A stretch of 64,000 nt of DNA from an uncultured Eubacteriales bacterium (GTDB lineage: Bacteria; Bacillota; Clostridia; Christensenellales; CAG-138), in assembly GCA_900547135.1 (NCBI GenBank), contig URFJ01000001.1, positions 1 to 64,000 of the forward strand. The letters run 5' to 3'. Positions within the stretch are counted from its first letter, which is position 1; the number at the start of each line of letters is the position of its first letter. The notes beneath the pieces are model-generated. The model searched no databases. It saw only the letters and a program-made list of their open reading frames with translations, and was not told where the DNA came from. The translations under genes were made by a program, and so were the position numbers. Shown piece after piece: positions 1 through 8,526 of the stretch.

Positions 1-321
1 TTGGGCTTTTGAAAGGATTTCAACGAGCGCACCGCTAAGCAGGCGGGTCTAATCATACCTGTAGTAATAACGGTCTATCAGGACCGTTCGTTCTCCTTTA
101 TCACCAAAACGCCGCCGGCGCCGGTTCTTATCAAAAAGGCATGCGGAATCGAACACGCGTCCGGCCGCCCCAACAAGGAGAAGGTTGCGTCGATAACAAA
201 GGCGCAGGTAAAAGAGATTGCAGAGCTGAAGATGCCCGACCTCAACGCGGCGAGCATTGAATCGGCGATAAGCATGATAGCCGGCACGGCCCGCAGCATG
301 GGCATAATGGTTGTTGACTGA
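1..321 (+). CDS. rplK: 50S ribosomal protein L11, C-terminal part, with in-frame TGA
   Basis: C-terminal three quarters of ribosomal protein L11, a part of the large-subunit GTPase-associated centre that binds 23S rRNA. The 5' end lies outside the window. After the first codons the frame reads [25 protein letters not shown], then the conserved ending [10 protein letters not shown] before TGA at 319-321. Codon 4 of the visible frame (10-12) is TGA, exactly where L11 proteins of Firmicutes have Cys (GFCKEFN pattern). TGA is the normal terminator of this same gene, so the code is not reassigned wholesale. The downstream part is perfectly conserved and shows no sign of decay. A sequencing error (C to A), readthrough or UGA recoding are all possible; see findings. 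It sits 51 bp upstream of rplA, the usual order. Confidence 0.9.
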
Positions 322-372
322 TAGACATCGTGGGAGACCTGAGGTCGCTACCACCACGTAGGAGGAATAGAA

Positions 373-1062
373 ATGAAGCATGGCAAGAAGTATATTGACA
401 GCCTGAAAACAATCGATAAGCTTAAGCTGTACGATCCCGCTGAGGGGCTTGCGGCGGTAATCGGCACGTCCAAGGCTAAATTTGATGAAACCGTTGAAGC
501 ACACATCCGTCTGGGCGTTGACCCCAGGCACGCCGACCAGCAGGTGCGCGGCGCGGTAGTACTGCCAAACGGCACGGGCAAAACCGTTCGCGTGCTCGTG
601 TTCGCAAAGGGCGACAAGGCGCGCGAGGCGCAGGAAGCCGGAGCGGACTTCGTGGGCGACGACGATCTGGTAAAGAAGATTCAGACGGAAAACTGGTTTG
701 GATTCGACGTTTGCGTGGCCACGCCGGACATGATGGGAACCGTTGGACGCATCGGCCGCGTGCTTGGACCAAAGGGCCTGATGCCAAACCCCAAGAGCGG
801 AACCGTAACCTTTGATATAGCAAAGGCTATCGCGGACATCAAGGCCGGTAAGGTTGAATACCGTGTAGACAAAACTAGTATCGTACACGTGCCCATAGGC
901 AAGGTATCGTTTGGCGTTGAAAAGCTGAGCGATAACCTGAACACCCTGATGGACGCCATAATTAAGGCAAAGCCGGCTGCGGCCAAGGGCACGTATATAA
1001 AGAGCCTGGTGATAGCCTCGACCATGGGCCCGGGCGTGAAGCTCAACGGCGCAAAGTTCTAA
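373..1062 (+). CDS. rplA: 50S ribosomal protein L1
   Basis: Full-length L1 (229 aa), which forms the L1 stalk of the 50S subunit, helps release deacylated tRNA from the E site and in many bacteria represses its own operon. The ribosome binding site TAGGAGG lies 7-8 bases before the ATG. Typical L1 stretches are present: KKYIDSLK at the N-terminus, the [12 protein letters not shown] strand, the signature [20 protein letters not shown] near residues 120-140, and the ending [10 protein letters not shown]. It follows rplK as in most bacteria, but rplJ and rplL, which normally come next, are absent here; an inverted-repeat element follows instead. Identification is certain from sequence pattern. 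Confidence 0.98.
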   Translation: MKHGKKYIDSLKTIDKLKLYDPAEGLAAVIGTSKAKFDETVEAHIRLGVDPRHADQQVRGAVVLPNGTGKTVRVLVFAKGDKAREAQEAGADFVGDDDLVKKIQTENWFGFDVCVATPDMMGTVGRIGRVLGPKGLMPNPKSGTVTFDIAKAIADIKAGKVEYRVDKTSIVHVPIGKVSFGVEKLSDNLNTLMDAIIKAKPAAAKGTYIKSLVIASTMGPGVKLNGAKF

Positions 1063-1068
1063 TCAGAG

Positions 1069-1257
1069 TGTCAAAAAACTGGCTTCACTTTTTTGAGTAG
1101 TCAGGTTTCCCCGCCCTCTCGCCCTACGGGCTCCCGGGCGGGGAAACCTGCAAAGAACGAAATCCTCTGGATTTCATCCGTTCCGGCGTACATGCCGCCG
1201 AAGCCGGAATAAAGTCAAGGGGTACACCCCCTGACAATCCCCAGGGGTTTTTTGACA
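1069..1257. repeat. Inverted-repeat (MITE-like) intergenic element with strong internal stem-loop
   Basis: The segment is bounded by perfect 11-bp inverted ends, TGTCAAAAAAC at 1069-1079 and GTTTTTTGACA at 1247-1257. Inside is a perfect 15-bp stem (1102-1116 with 1136-1150, CAGGTTTCCCCGCCC and complement) whose loop is itself partly palindromic, plus smaller inverted repeats around 1190-1211 and 1213-1234. There is no open reading frame and no clear target duplication. It lies directly after rplA, where it could also act as a transcription terminator, separating rplKA from the next gene. Only one copy is seen in this window, so the mobile nature is inferred. Confidence 0.6.
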
Positions 1258-1313
1258 GTCGGGGCGGAAGTGTTCAAAGCGCTTCCGCTTTTATTTTTTA
1301 GGAGGTGCGGTAG

Positions 1314-2393
1314 ATGGCCCAAGAGATCAGGGAATTGTATGAAGGAATGAAGGCCAGGCTTGACGGGGTTGATTTTAGCGCAATATGGGAGGGCTTTCAC
1401 AGGTATCCCTTTGCGCTGTACAATGATGAATCCGTGTGGCTGGACGGCGAAGTCATACCGCGTGACAATAGGTTTTTGGGCAATACCTGCATAGAATACG
1501 GCGGAGGGCGCATTGCCATATGGAATATAGGCTATGGCATTGACGGGGACGCGGATATATTCGCCTCCAGCCTGGTCCATGAGATGTTTCACGCGTTTCA
1601 GATGGAAAACAGCGAAACAAGGTTCCCAAACGATCTGGTAACGCTCGACTATCCGATGGACGTTATGAACTTTAGCGTCAAGCTGGAGGAAAACCGCCTG
1701 CTTGCGGAGGCCTGCCGCGGGGGCGGACAGAAGCGCGGGCGGGATCTATTAAGGAGGTTCGCGGGCCTCAGGCTTTACCGCGAATCCATAATAGGCGGGT
1801 CTATCGACTGTGAATGCCTTACGGAAACCGTGGAGGGAATGGCCGAATATGCCGGCATCTTAGCCCTTAACCAGCTGAGCGGCAAAAAGTTCGATGAAAG
1901 GCTTGAAAAATACCTGTCCATCATAGAATTCCCGGGCGAATTGCTGTTCGATCCAAGGCGGATATCGTATTATACGGGCGCGCTTGTAGTATTGGCGGCC
2001 AAACTTGCGGGAATAAGCCTGTCGCATGGGCTTGGCGCGGAGCGGCGAAGCGTGTTCCGCATTTTGGCCGGCGCGCTGGACGCTAAAGCCCAGTCGCCTG
2101 ACCCGTCGAGTTTTCCTGACGGCGGGATTTCACAGCTGTTTTCGGACTTCCGCGCGGCCAGGGCGGCTATATTCGACGGCTTCATGGGCGTCAGGCGCGA
2201 AAAGACGAGCGGAAGCTATACAATATGCGGATACGATCCGATGAACATGATAAAATCAGAGGGCAAAGTGCTTTGCAAAAACTTTATCATGCTTAAAGAG
2301 GACGGTAACGAGGAAGCGCGGTTTATAGGCGGTCCTGTCCTTCTGGAGCTTGAGGAAAACTCGGTAAACCGAGTAAAGGCGTATTATAAGTAG
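1314..2393 (+). CDS. Uncharacterised putative zinc metallopeptidase-like protein (HEMFH motif)
   Basis: 359-aa soluble protein without signal peptide or membrane segment; I do not recognise the family. It contains HEMFH at residues 89-93, which fits the HExxH zinc-binding motif, inside a helix-like context (SSLVHEMFHAFQ). About 80 residues later TETVEGMAEYAG offers Glu171, Glu174 and Glu178 as a possible third ligand, the arrangement of gluzincins. The start is supported by TTAGGAGG eight bases upstream of the ATG. The C-terminal third (after residue ~240) ends in a small beta-rich segment. Function as a peptidase is inferred from the motif only; no substrate is suggested by neighbours (rplA upstream, decayed region downstream). 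Confidence 0.75.
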   Translation: MAQEIRELYEGMKARLDGVDFSAIWEGFHRYPFALYNDESVWLDGEVIPRDNRFLGNTCIEYGGGRIAIWNIGYGIDGDADIFASSLVHEMFHAFQMENSETRFPNDLVTLDYPMDVMNFSVKLEENRLLAEACRGGGQKRGRDLLRRFAGLRLYRESIIGGSIDCECLTETVEGMAEYAGILALNQLSGKKFDERLEKYLSIIEFPGELLFDPRRISYYTGALVVLAAKLAGISLSHGLGAERRSVFRILAGALDAKAQSPDPSSFPDGGISQLFSDFRAARAAIFDGFMGVRREKTSGSYTICGYDPMNMIKSEGKVLCKNFIMLKEDGNEEARFIGGPVLLELEENSVNRVKAYYK

Positions 2394-2455
2394 CCCGCCG
2401 GGAAAAACCGTAAAACAGGGCTTTTGGCTGCAAGCAACTGCCAGGCCACTTACAT

Positions 2456-2540
2456 GGGGCTCCGCCCCAAACCCCGCCAAAGGAGACTTTTTTGTAAAAA
2501 GTCCCCTTTGGAATCCCGAAAAACAACATTTGACTTTATT
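2456..2540. repeat. Dispersed hairpin repeat, copy 1 of 3
   Basis: GGGGCTCCGCCCC followed by AAACCCCGCC and a hairpin built from AAAGGAGACTTTTT / AAAAAGTCCCCTTT, then GGAATCCCGAAAAACAAC. The same unit recurs at 8527-8634 and 8854-8961. This copy is shorter on its right side and more diverged there. It lies just past the end of the HEMFH protein gene, where the hairpin could also terminate transcription. Confidence 0.8.
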
Positions 2541-2548
2541 ATTTTTAT

Positions 2549-2665
2549 CTAGGCTTTTTTATGCCAGTGCTGGCAGGCCCTGTCGGTTGTACATCTTACT
2601 TTTTGCCGCGTCTTCTTACAATGTCCGTACGCGGACTTGTAATATGATTTAATGCCATTTGAGAT
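2549..2665 (-). pseudogene. Partial tandem copy of the adjacent Cys-rich small protein gene
   Basis: Reading on the minus strand, this stretch encodes YGHC-x5-K-V-R-x4-DRACQHWHKKA, which matches the C-terminal half of the neighbouring small protein (YGHC-x5-K-I-R-x3-DNRACQYWQER). The N-terminal CxxC half is missing. An open frame extends to 2734 but its start falls inside the neighbour's coding sequence in another phase. I read it as a truncated tandem duplicate rather than an independent gene. Confidence 0.5.
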
Positions 2666-2681
2666 GTTGTTTAGCATGCGC

Positions 2682-2906
2682 CTACTGGGATTCGGCCCTT
2701 TCTTGCCAGTATTGACAGGCCCTGTTGTCTGCATATCTTATTTTCAGCCTCGGTTCCATGCAATGCCCATACTCCATCTCGCGGTATCTCCCCCTTGAAT
2801 ATCTGACATAATGCAGTCGAAAGTATACGCAATTCTTACATGCTCTGTCCTCCTGAACTTGGCTTAAGCCCGTCCCGATTGAATCCTTTAAACGTTTATT
2901 TGACAT
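2682..2906 (-). CDS. Small cysteine-rich protein, probable metal-binding knuckle
   Basis: 74-aa protein with the pattern RACKNCVYFRLHY ... YGHC ... DNRACQYW: a CxxC pair, then GHC, then a final Cys followed by an aromatic residue. Four spaced cysteines suggest a structural zinc site. Similar short proteins with CKNCxYF...CGHC...ACxxW patterns occur in gut Clostridia without known function. The start has GAAGGGAAG about five bases upstream of ATG. It lies next to its own truncated copy at 2549-2665 and at the edge of a decayed region. Confidence 0.6.
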   Translation of the reverse strand: MSNKRLKDSIGTGLSQVQEDRACKNCVYFRLHYVRYSRGRYREMEYGHCMEPRLKIRYADNRACQYWQERAESQ

Positions 2907-3081
2907 GTTATCTTCCCTTCTATAAATACACTTTTACTGAAATCTTACACCATCTGGGGCTATGCTTTTAGGATTGAACACCGTGCGGTGTCCTATAAAG
3001 TTAACGGTGGAGTTAAAGCCAAGCTTTGGACTCTATGAGCTGTATGAGAGGCTGAGAGCGAATGGTAATATCTATATAATT

Positions 3082-3235
3082 GCCGTAAAATGCGCAAAAG
3101 AGTAGGCTAAGTTATAGAACAATCGATACAGGGAGGATATATCATGACAGCATTTTGCCCACAGAACCGATAAGGTAACCGGCAGCGCGGTCAGGGAGCT
3201 GTTCAAGCTGCTCGGCGATCCGGAAATAATCCCCT
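3082..3235 (+). pseudogene. Duplicated 5' end of the aminotransferase gene (copy A, frameshifted)
   Basis: This segment repeats the promoter-proximal region, ribosome binding site (AGGGAGGATATATC) and first ~30 codons of the aminotransferase gene whose intact copy starts at 3995; the matching original is 3933-4087. About eight differences are seen over ~155 bp. One extra T in GCATTTTGCCC shifts the frame so that the ATG at 3144 is followed by only eight more codons before TAA. Similarity stops abruptly near 3235. The two copies flank ~700 bp of other broken gene pieces. Confidence 0.85.
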
Positions 3236-3335
3236 TGTATGGGGGATGGTGGGTTACTCCCCTATGATTAGTTGATTTAATGCCATCGTTTCTTTCATTG
3301 TATAATAAACTATGAAATAAGTTGACGTTTAGTAG

Positions 3336-3619
3336 ATGTCATATAAAATATTTTTGGTAAAGAAGACACTATTTATGAAAAGCATATTACTAAGATTGTA
3401 TGACGGTGAGATTTATCCCGCCGGGCAATTCAATCTCAAAACAGAAGAATACCGTTCTTTGCGTCAAAAACAATACCAACACTTCAAAGAGCAGGACTGG
3501 ACATTAATAAAAATGCTGTGCAGAGGATAGAGAGCGGCAAACGATTTGTTACGGATATAGAGTTAAAGGTTATCGCGGAAGTGCTGGGTGTGGGTTATCA
3601 GGATTTGCTAGATGATTAG
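3336..3619 (+). pseudogene. Fused remnants of a DUF6809-like protein and an XRE-family regulator
   Basis: The frame from 3336 encodes MKSILLRLYDGEIYPAGQF and following residues, resembling the N-terminus of short Clostridia proteins of the DUF6809 type; it ends at 3528-3530. In another phase, 3488-3619 encodes 43 residues including INKNAVQRIESGKRFVTDIE and AEVLGVGYQDLLDD, the recognition-helix and C-terminal half of a lambda-repressor-like (XRE) regulator, ended by TAG. The N-terminal helices of that regulator are missing. Neither piece can make a complete protein, so I call the interval a remnant. Confidence 0.6.
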
Positions 3620-3706
3620 AGGGTATTATGGTATGCTTATGGAAGTTAAGGAAAAGGCAAATCGGAATATGAAGTGTAGATTATCTATATAATGGGGAGC
3701 AAAGAA

Positions 3707-3817
3707 ATGGTTAATATACAGCGTATAAAATGTGGCAATGGGAATTGCTATATTTATATTATCGAGGAAAATGGGAAAGCGGTTCTTGCCTGGCACAAAA
3801 ATGAGAGCAAATTTTGA
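3707..3817 (+). pseudogene. N-terminal remnant of an MBL-fold hydrolase
   Basis: ATG at 3707 opens a 36-codon frame, MVNIQRIKCGNGNCYIYI then IEENGKAVLAWHKNE, ending TGA. This resembles the first strands of MBL-fold metallo-hydrolases (xIKCGNGNCYIIEEGxxAILVD). The HxHxDH metal motif and everything after it are gone. It belongs to the same decayed interval as the preceding remnants. Confidence 0.5.
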
Positions 3818-3994
3818 AGAATATAGATAATAAATTTAATGAAATGCATGGAAAAATAGCCAGTTCATACTGTCCACCTCAGGGTGCGAATGGCAAATAT
3901 CTATATAATTTTATATGAACCATTATATACTTGCCGTAAAATGCGCAAAAGAGTAGACTAAGTTAAACAACAACCGATACAGGGAGGATATATC

Positions 3995-5188
3995 ATGACA
4001 GCATTTGCCCACAGAACCGATAAAGTAACCGGCAGCGCGATCAGGGAGCTGTTCAAGCTGCTTGGCGATCCGGAAATAATCTCCTTTGGCGGCGGTAATC
4101 CGGCAAAGGAATCCTTCCCCGTGGAAACGGTGCGTAAGCTCACGGATAGCCTTCTTCAGGAGAAGGGGACCTCCCTGCTCCAATATGGGCCCACCGAGGG
4201 CTATGCCCCGCTGACAGACGCGTATATCAGCCATGTGCTTTACCCGCTTGGGCTTAGCGGCGCGCGGGAAAACGTGCTGGTAACGTCCGGCTCCATGCAG
4301 GGGATAGATTTAATAGCCAGAATTTTTGTGGATCCGGGCGATACCGTGCTTGTCGAATCCCCCAGCTTTTTGGGCGCGCTGCAGACGTTTAACCTCTACC
4401 AGGCCAACCTGGTTCCGGTTGATATGGACGATCACGGCATTATAATCGAGCGCCTGGAGGAGCTGATGAAGCTTCACAGGCCCAAACTGTTCTACTGCAT
4501 TCCCACGTTCCAAAACCCCACGGGCAAAACGCTTCCGGAGGACAGGCGCAGGGCCGTGGCCGAGCTTGCCAAAAAATATGACGTGATTGTCATAGAGGAC
4601 GACCCGTACAGGGAGCTTAGGTATCACGGCGAGCCGCTTAAAACGATAAAATCCTTTGACAGCGCCGAACAGGTCGTGCTTTTAAACAGCTTTTCAAAAA
4701 CGCTTTCCCCGGGCATCAGGGTGGGCTGCGCGTTCGGAAGGCAGGACATAATCAGAAAGATGACCATAGCCAAGCAGAGCGCGGATACCCATACGTCCAA
4801 CCTTACGCAGGCCATAGTAGCCGAGTTTCTTGAAAAGGGCTGTATGCCGCCGCACCTGAGCGGGATAATACCAGATTACGCCGTGCGTATGGAGGCCATG
4901 CTAACCGCAATGGATAAGTTTTTTCCAGATGTGTGCGCCTATACCCGCCCCGAGGGCGGTCTGTTCATCTGGGGTGAGCTGCCCGAGGGGCTTGAAATGC
5001 TGCCGCTGTTCAAGCGGGCGACTCAGGAATTGAAGGTTGCGTTCATTCCGGGCGAGCATTTCTACGTTTTGCCCGAAATGGGAAAGAATACGTTCAGGCT
5101 CAATTTTTCGGCCGAGGGGCCGCAGCGCATAGGGCAGGGCATAAAGCTCCTGGGCGGACTGTTCAGGGAGGCAGTGGAAGCTAAATAG
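3995..5188 (+). CDS. PLP-dependent class I/II aminotransferase (2-aminoadipate/aromatic aminotransferase type)
   Basis: 397-aa fold-type I aminotransferase of the LysN/ARO8-like group that lacks the regulator domain of MocR proteins. Family marks include ISFGGGNPAKESFP (substrate loop), LQYGPTEGYAPL, the FQNPTG motif, the cofactor-holding region IEDDPYRELRY, and the Schiff-base lysine in NSFSKTLSPGIR (Lys235). Near the C-terminus FRLNFS supplies the carboxylate-binding Arg. Such enzymes move amino groups between 2-oxoglutarate and aromatic, branched or 2-aminoadipate substrates; the exact substrate cannot be read here. The start has AGGGAGG nine bases upstream. A frameshifted copy of its 5' end lies ~850 bp upstream. 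Confidence 0.93.
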   Translation: MTAFAHRTDKVTGSAIRELFKLLGDPEIISFGGGNPAKESFPVETVRKLTDSLLQEKGTSLLQYGPTEGYAPLTDAYISHVLYPLGLSGARENVLVTSGSMQGIDLIARIFVDPGDTVLVESPSFLGALQTFNLYQANLVPVDMDDHGIIIERLEELMKLHRPKLFYCIPTFQNPTGKTLPEDRRRAVAELAKKYDVIVIEDDPYRELRYHGEPLKTIKSFDSAEQVVLLNSFSKTLSPGIRVGCAFGRQDIIRKMTIAKQSADTHTSNLTQAIVAEFLEKGCMPPHLSGIIPDYAVRMEAMLTAMDKFFPDVCAYTRPEGGLFIWGELPEGLEMLPLFKRATQELKVAFIPGEHFYVLPEMGKNTFRLNFSAEGPQRIGQGIKLLGGLFREAVEAK

Positions 5189-5295
5189 AACCCACCCCCT
5201 CTGTAAGGGCCTGCCAGAGGCTGGCGGAGCCGCCCTGCTCCACAACAGGCGCATAGAAGCTGCGCCCCGCATAAAATCAGAAGAGGTGAAACAAA

Positions 5296-6528
5296 ATGGA
5301 ACACACAAATGTATACGACATATTGGAGGAGCGCGGACTGCTTAAACAGGCTTCGCATCCCGAGGAGATAAAGGAACTGCTTGGAAGGGAAAAGGTTACG
5401 TTCTACGTGGGCTTTGACCCAACCGCGGACAGCCTTCACATCGGCCATTATGTGGCGCTTATGACCATGGCGCACATGCAGCGCGCCGGCCACAGGCCCA
5501 TAGTGCTCCTGGGCGGGGGAACCGCAATGGTGGGCGACCCGTCGGGTAAAACCGACATGCGCCAAATGCTTACGCAGGAGGATATTGACCATAACGCGGG
5601 CCGCTTTAAGGAGCAGATGTCGAGGCTTATCGACTTTTCAGAGGGTAAGGCGTTCATGGTCAACAATGGCGACTGGATCAGGGATTTGAACTTCCTTGAG
5701 TTTATGCGCGAGATAGGCGTGCATTTCACGGTAAACAGGATGCTTGCCGCCGAGTGCTATAAACAGCGCATGGAGATAGGCCTTACATTCTTTGAGATGA
5801 GCTACATGCTGATGCAAAGCTATGATTTCCTGGTGCTAAACAGGCGCTACGGCTGCGTGCTTGAGATGGGAGGAGACGACCAGTGGAGCAACATGCTGGG
5901 CGGAGTCGACCTGATACGGAAGAAGGAGCGCAAGTTAGCGTTTTGCGCTACCAACGCGCTTCTCACAACGTCCGAAGGCAATAAGATGGGAAAAACCGAG
6001 CGGGGCGCGGTATGGCTGGACAAGGAGAAGTTTTCCGTATACGACTTTTACCAGTACTGGCGGAACGTCGACGATGCGGACGTGGAGCGCTGCCTTGCCA
6101 TGCTCACCTTCCTACCCATGGACGAGGTGCGCGGGCTGTGCAGGGAGTCCGGCGCGGCTTTGAACGAAGCAAAGCGCGTGCTGGCGTTTACCCTTACAGA
6201 GCAGGTCCATGGAACTCAAGAGGCGGTAAAGGCACAGCAGGCCGCCGAGGCGCTGTTTTCGGGCAGGGGGGATTTATCCAACATGCCCACGGTGCGCCTG
6301 AGTGCTGACGATATAAGCGAAACCGGACTAAGGGTGGTCGACCTTTTGGTTAAGGGCGGGCTTTGCAAGAGCAAGTCGGACGCGCGGCGCATGATAGAAA
6401 GCGGGGCCGTGTTTGCCGACGACGCGAAGGTGGACGGCGTGTCGGACGCCATCGATCAGGCTAAGCTTGAAGAGGGCGTGATACTCAAAAAGGGCAAAAA
6501 AGGGTTTGTAAGGATATTGAAGGCATAG
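5296..6528 (+). CDS. tyrS: Tyrosyl-tRNA synthetase
   Basis: 410-aa class I aminoacyl-tRNA synthetase that charges tRNA-Tyr. The Rossmann domain shows [17 protein letters not shown] with the HIGH motif at residues 48-51, the tyrosine pocket [17 protein letters not shown], and the KMSKS-type loop as NKMGKTERG near residue 231. After a helical anticodon domain, an S4 RNA-binding domain occupies the last ~60 residues ([19 protein letters not shown]). The length is typical. AGAGGTGA lies upstream of the ATG. The 107-bp gap before it shows no T-box leader. Confidence 0.97.
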   Translation: MEHTNVYDILEERGLLKQASHPEEIKELLGREKVTFYVGFDPTADSLHIGHYVALMTMAHMQRAGHRPIVLLGGGTAMVGDPSGKTDMRQMLTQEDIDHNAGRFKEQMSRLIDFSEGKAFMVNNGDWIRDLNFLEFMREIGVHFTVNRMLAAECYKQRMEIGLTFFEMSYMLMQSYDFLVLNRRYGCVLEMGGDDQWSNMLGGVDLIRKKERKLAFCATNALLTTSEGNKMGKTERGAVWLDKEKFSVYDFYQYWRNVDDADVERCLAMLTFLPMDEVRGLCRESGAALNEAKRVLAFTLTEQVHGTQEAVKAQQAAEALFSGRGDLSNMPTVRLSADDISETGLRVVDLLVKGGLCKSKSDARRMIESGAVFADDAKVDGVSDAIDQAKLEEGVILKKGKKGFVRILKA

Positions 6529-6586
6529 ATTATTATGGGCGCGGGCGGCGGACGGGAGTTCGCCCGCCGCGGCGCGGAGGATGGCA

Positions 6587-7219
6587 ATGCTTACGTACAA
6601 AACCGTGAAATCAGAATCAAGAATCGAGATAGTAATAAACAAATCGCGTTTTATCGGGCATTGCTTTCCTATCTTGGATGAGGATGAAGCCGCCCGCATT
6701 TTAGCAAGGCTTAGAAAGGAATACTGGGACGCCAGCCACAACTGCTACGCCTACGCGCTGGGCGAAACAGGGATGATTGCCAGGTTTTCCGACGACGGCG
6801 AGCCAGGCGGCACGGCGGGCATGCCCATACTCGATGTGATCAAAAAAAAGGGGCTTACCTATACGCTTATAGTGGTCACCCGCTATTTTGGGGGCATACT
6901 GCTGGGCGCCGGAGGCCTTGTGCGGGCATATTCCAACAGCGCCGCCCAGGCGGCAACGGAAGCGGGCATGGTAAGCGTGGAGCCTGCGTCCAAGATAGAG
7001 CTTGTGGTTGATTATTCCAGGTATGGGGCCATAGAGGGCTTTGTACGGGAGAATTCACAGGTTGCCTCAACGGAGTTTACGGACGCTGTCACGATGCGCG
7101 TAATGCTTCCTGAGACCGCGGCCGAAAACTTCATAGCCGAGATAGTGGAGCGCACGGACGGACGGGTAAGGCCCGTAATTTCGGGTTCGGGAAGCATTAG
7201 AAGGGTATTGGACAGCTGA
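6587..7219 (+). CDS. YigZ/IMPACT family protein (UPF0029)
   Basis: 210-aa member of the YigZ/YvyE family, related to the N-terminal domain of eukaryotic IMPACT. The N-terminal domain contains KSRFIGHCFPI, the family signature SHNCYAYALG, FSDDGEPGGTAGMP and VVTRYFGGILLGAGGLVRAY; the C-terminal ~70 residues form the ferredoxin-like DUF1949 domain. A molecular role is not settled in bacteria; ribosome or translation related roles have been suggested for the family. GGAGG directly abuts a first ATG at 6581, so I prefer the second ATG at 6587, which has a six-base spacing. It is 58 bp downstream of tyrS and probably cotranscribed. Confidence 0.92.
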   Translation: MLTYKTVKSESRIEIVINKSRFIGHCFPILDEDEAARILARLRKEYWDASHNCYAYALGETGMIARFSDDGEPGGTAGMPILDVIKKKGLTYTLIVVTRYFGGILLGAGGLVRAYSNSAAQAATEAGMVSVEPASKIELVVDYSRYGAIEGFVRENSQVASTEFTDAVTMRVMLPETAAENFIAEIVERTDGRVRPVISGSGSIRRVLDS

Positions 7220-7367
7220 TTCGCTTTAAAGGTAGCTGCGAATTATATCAAACGCTGTTGCATTATGCGCTGTACGCGTATAAAATCAACTTAAAGACCT
7301 ATGCCGCGGTTAGCGCGGATTAATAAAATAATTGCGTATGTCAATTATCCTGAAGGGGGTTTTTCAC

Positions 7368-8432
7368 ATGGAAATCGATGTAAAGCTTACAGCTTCGCCA
7401 AAGGCAAAGCCGCAGGACGAGTCAAATCTTGGCTTTGGCAAAATGTTCACAGACCACATGTTTATAATGGAATATGAGGGTGGCAAGGGCTGGGTAAATC
7501 CACGCATTGAGCAATATCACAGGCTGTCGCTTGATCCGGCGTCCAGCGTGTTCCATTATGCGCAGGAGATATTTGAAGGGCTTAAGGCATACCGGGCCGA
7601 CGACGGACGCATCCTGATGTTCCGTTCACGCGACAACTGCTTAAGGCTCAACAGGTCGGCCGAGCGCATGTGCATGCCCCAAATCGACGTTGAGTTCAAT
7701 TACAGCGCCATGCGCAAGCTGGTGGAGATTGAGCGCGAGTGGGTGCCGCACGCGCCTGGTACTTCGCTCTACCTCAGGCCCACCATGATTGCCAATGACG
7801 AAGGGCTTGGCGTGCATGCTGCAAACAATTATATCTATTATGTCATCTGTGCGCCTTCTGGAGCCTATTATCCCACCGGACTTGCGCCCATAAGCATTCT
7901 TGTGGAGGACCGCTATGTTCGGGCCGTCAGGGGCGGAATGGGCGAAGCAAAGACGGGCGGAAACTATGCATGTTCCATCAAGGCCGGCGAAGAGGCGCAG
8001 AAAAAGGGGTATTCACAGGTGCTGTGGCTTGACGGTGAAACGATGAAATACGTTCAGGAAGTCGGCGCGATGAACATGATGTTCATAATCGACGGGGTAT
8101 TAGTAACCGCGCCGCTGGAGGGCAGCATACTTCCTGGCATAACGCGCGACAGCATACTCACCATTGCCCGCGATGAGGGAATTAAGGTTGAGGAGCGCAG
8201 GCTTTCCATAGACGAACTTATGGACGCCGGCAGAAGCGGAAGGCTAAGCGAGGCGTTTGGCACCGGAACCGCCGCCGTTGTATCGCCGGTCGGTCGGCTG
8301 ACATACAAGGATTGCACTATTACGGTAAACGACGGCGGCATCGGCCGGCTGACCCGCCATTTCTATGATACGCTTACAGGGATCCAGTGGGGACGCATTG
8401 CGGACACCCGCGGCTGGATGACGGAGGTATAA
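7368..8432 (+). CDS. ilvE: Branched-chain amino acid aminotransferase
   Basis: 354-aa fold-type IV PLP enzyme catalysing the last step of Val, Leu and Ile synthesis and the first step of their breakdown. Recognisable parts: QEIFEGLKAYR, the substrate loop YLRPTMIAND, the region MGEAKTGGNYACS that carries the catalytic lysine, the VLWLDG strand, and VQEVGAMNMMF binding the cofactor. The length and motifs match the long (eukaryotic-like) BCAT group. I choose the ATG at 7368 because AAGGGGGT lies seven bases before it; an in-frame ATG at 7338 and a start at 7332 lack such a site. A hairpin terminator follows. Confidence 0.95.
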   Translation: MEIDVKLTASPKAKPQDESNLGFGKMFTDHMFIMEYEGGKGWVNPRIEQYHRLSLDPASSVFHYAQEIFEGLKAYRADDGRILMFRSRDNCLRLNRSAERMCMPQIDVEFNYSAMRKLVEIEREWVPHAPGTSLYLRPTMIANDEGLGVHAANNYIYYVICAPSGAYYPTGLAPISILVEDRYVRAVRGGMGEAKTGGNYACSIKAGEEAQKKGYSQVLWLDGETMKYVQEVGAMNMMFIIDGVLVTAPLEGSILPGITRDSILTIARDEGIKVEERRLSIDELMDAGRSGRLSEAFGTGTAAVVSPVGRLTYKDCTITVNDGGIGRLTRHFYDTLTGIQWGRIADTRGWMTEV

Positions 8433-8483
8433 TCGCCTTCGGCGTCGCGTCGTGCTTGATCAGCGCAACGCGAGTTAACCCAC

Positions 8484-8525
8484 AAAAACGGTCATTGGCT
8501 ACAAACAGCCGAGGACCGTTTTTCT
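8484..8525 (+). terminator. Hairpin terminator after ilvE
   Basis: AAAAACGGTC (8484-8493) pairs perfectly with GACCGTTTTT (8514-8523), with inner pairing TTGGCT/AGCCGA. The 3' arm ends in a T run, as expected for a rho-independent terminator reading from ilvE. Confidence 0.7.
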
Positions 8526-8526
8526 T

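Noticed and set aside
1..60. Selenocysteine insertion at the rplK TGA
   Set aside because: No stem-loop with a convincing bacterial SECIS loop was found just downstream, and L11 is not a redox enzyme; kept only as one possibility.
49..888. Long minus-strand open frame across rplK/rplA
   Set aside because: It is the antisense of two highly conserved ribosomal protein genes and has no ribosome site or recognisable motif.
5189..5295. T-box leader before tyrS
   Set aside because: Only 107 bp are available and no T-box sequence or terminator/antiterminator pair is visible.
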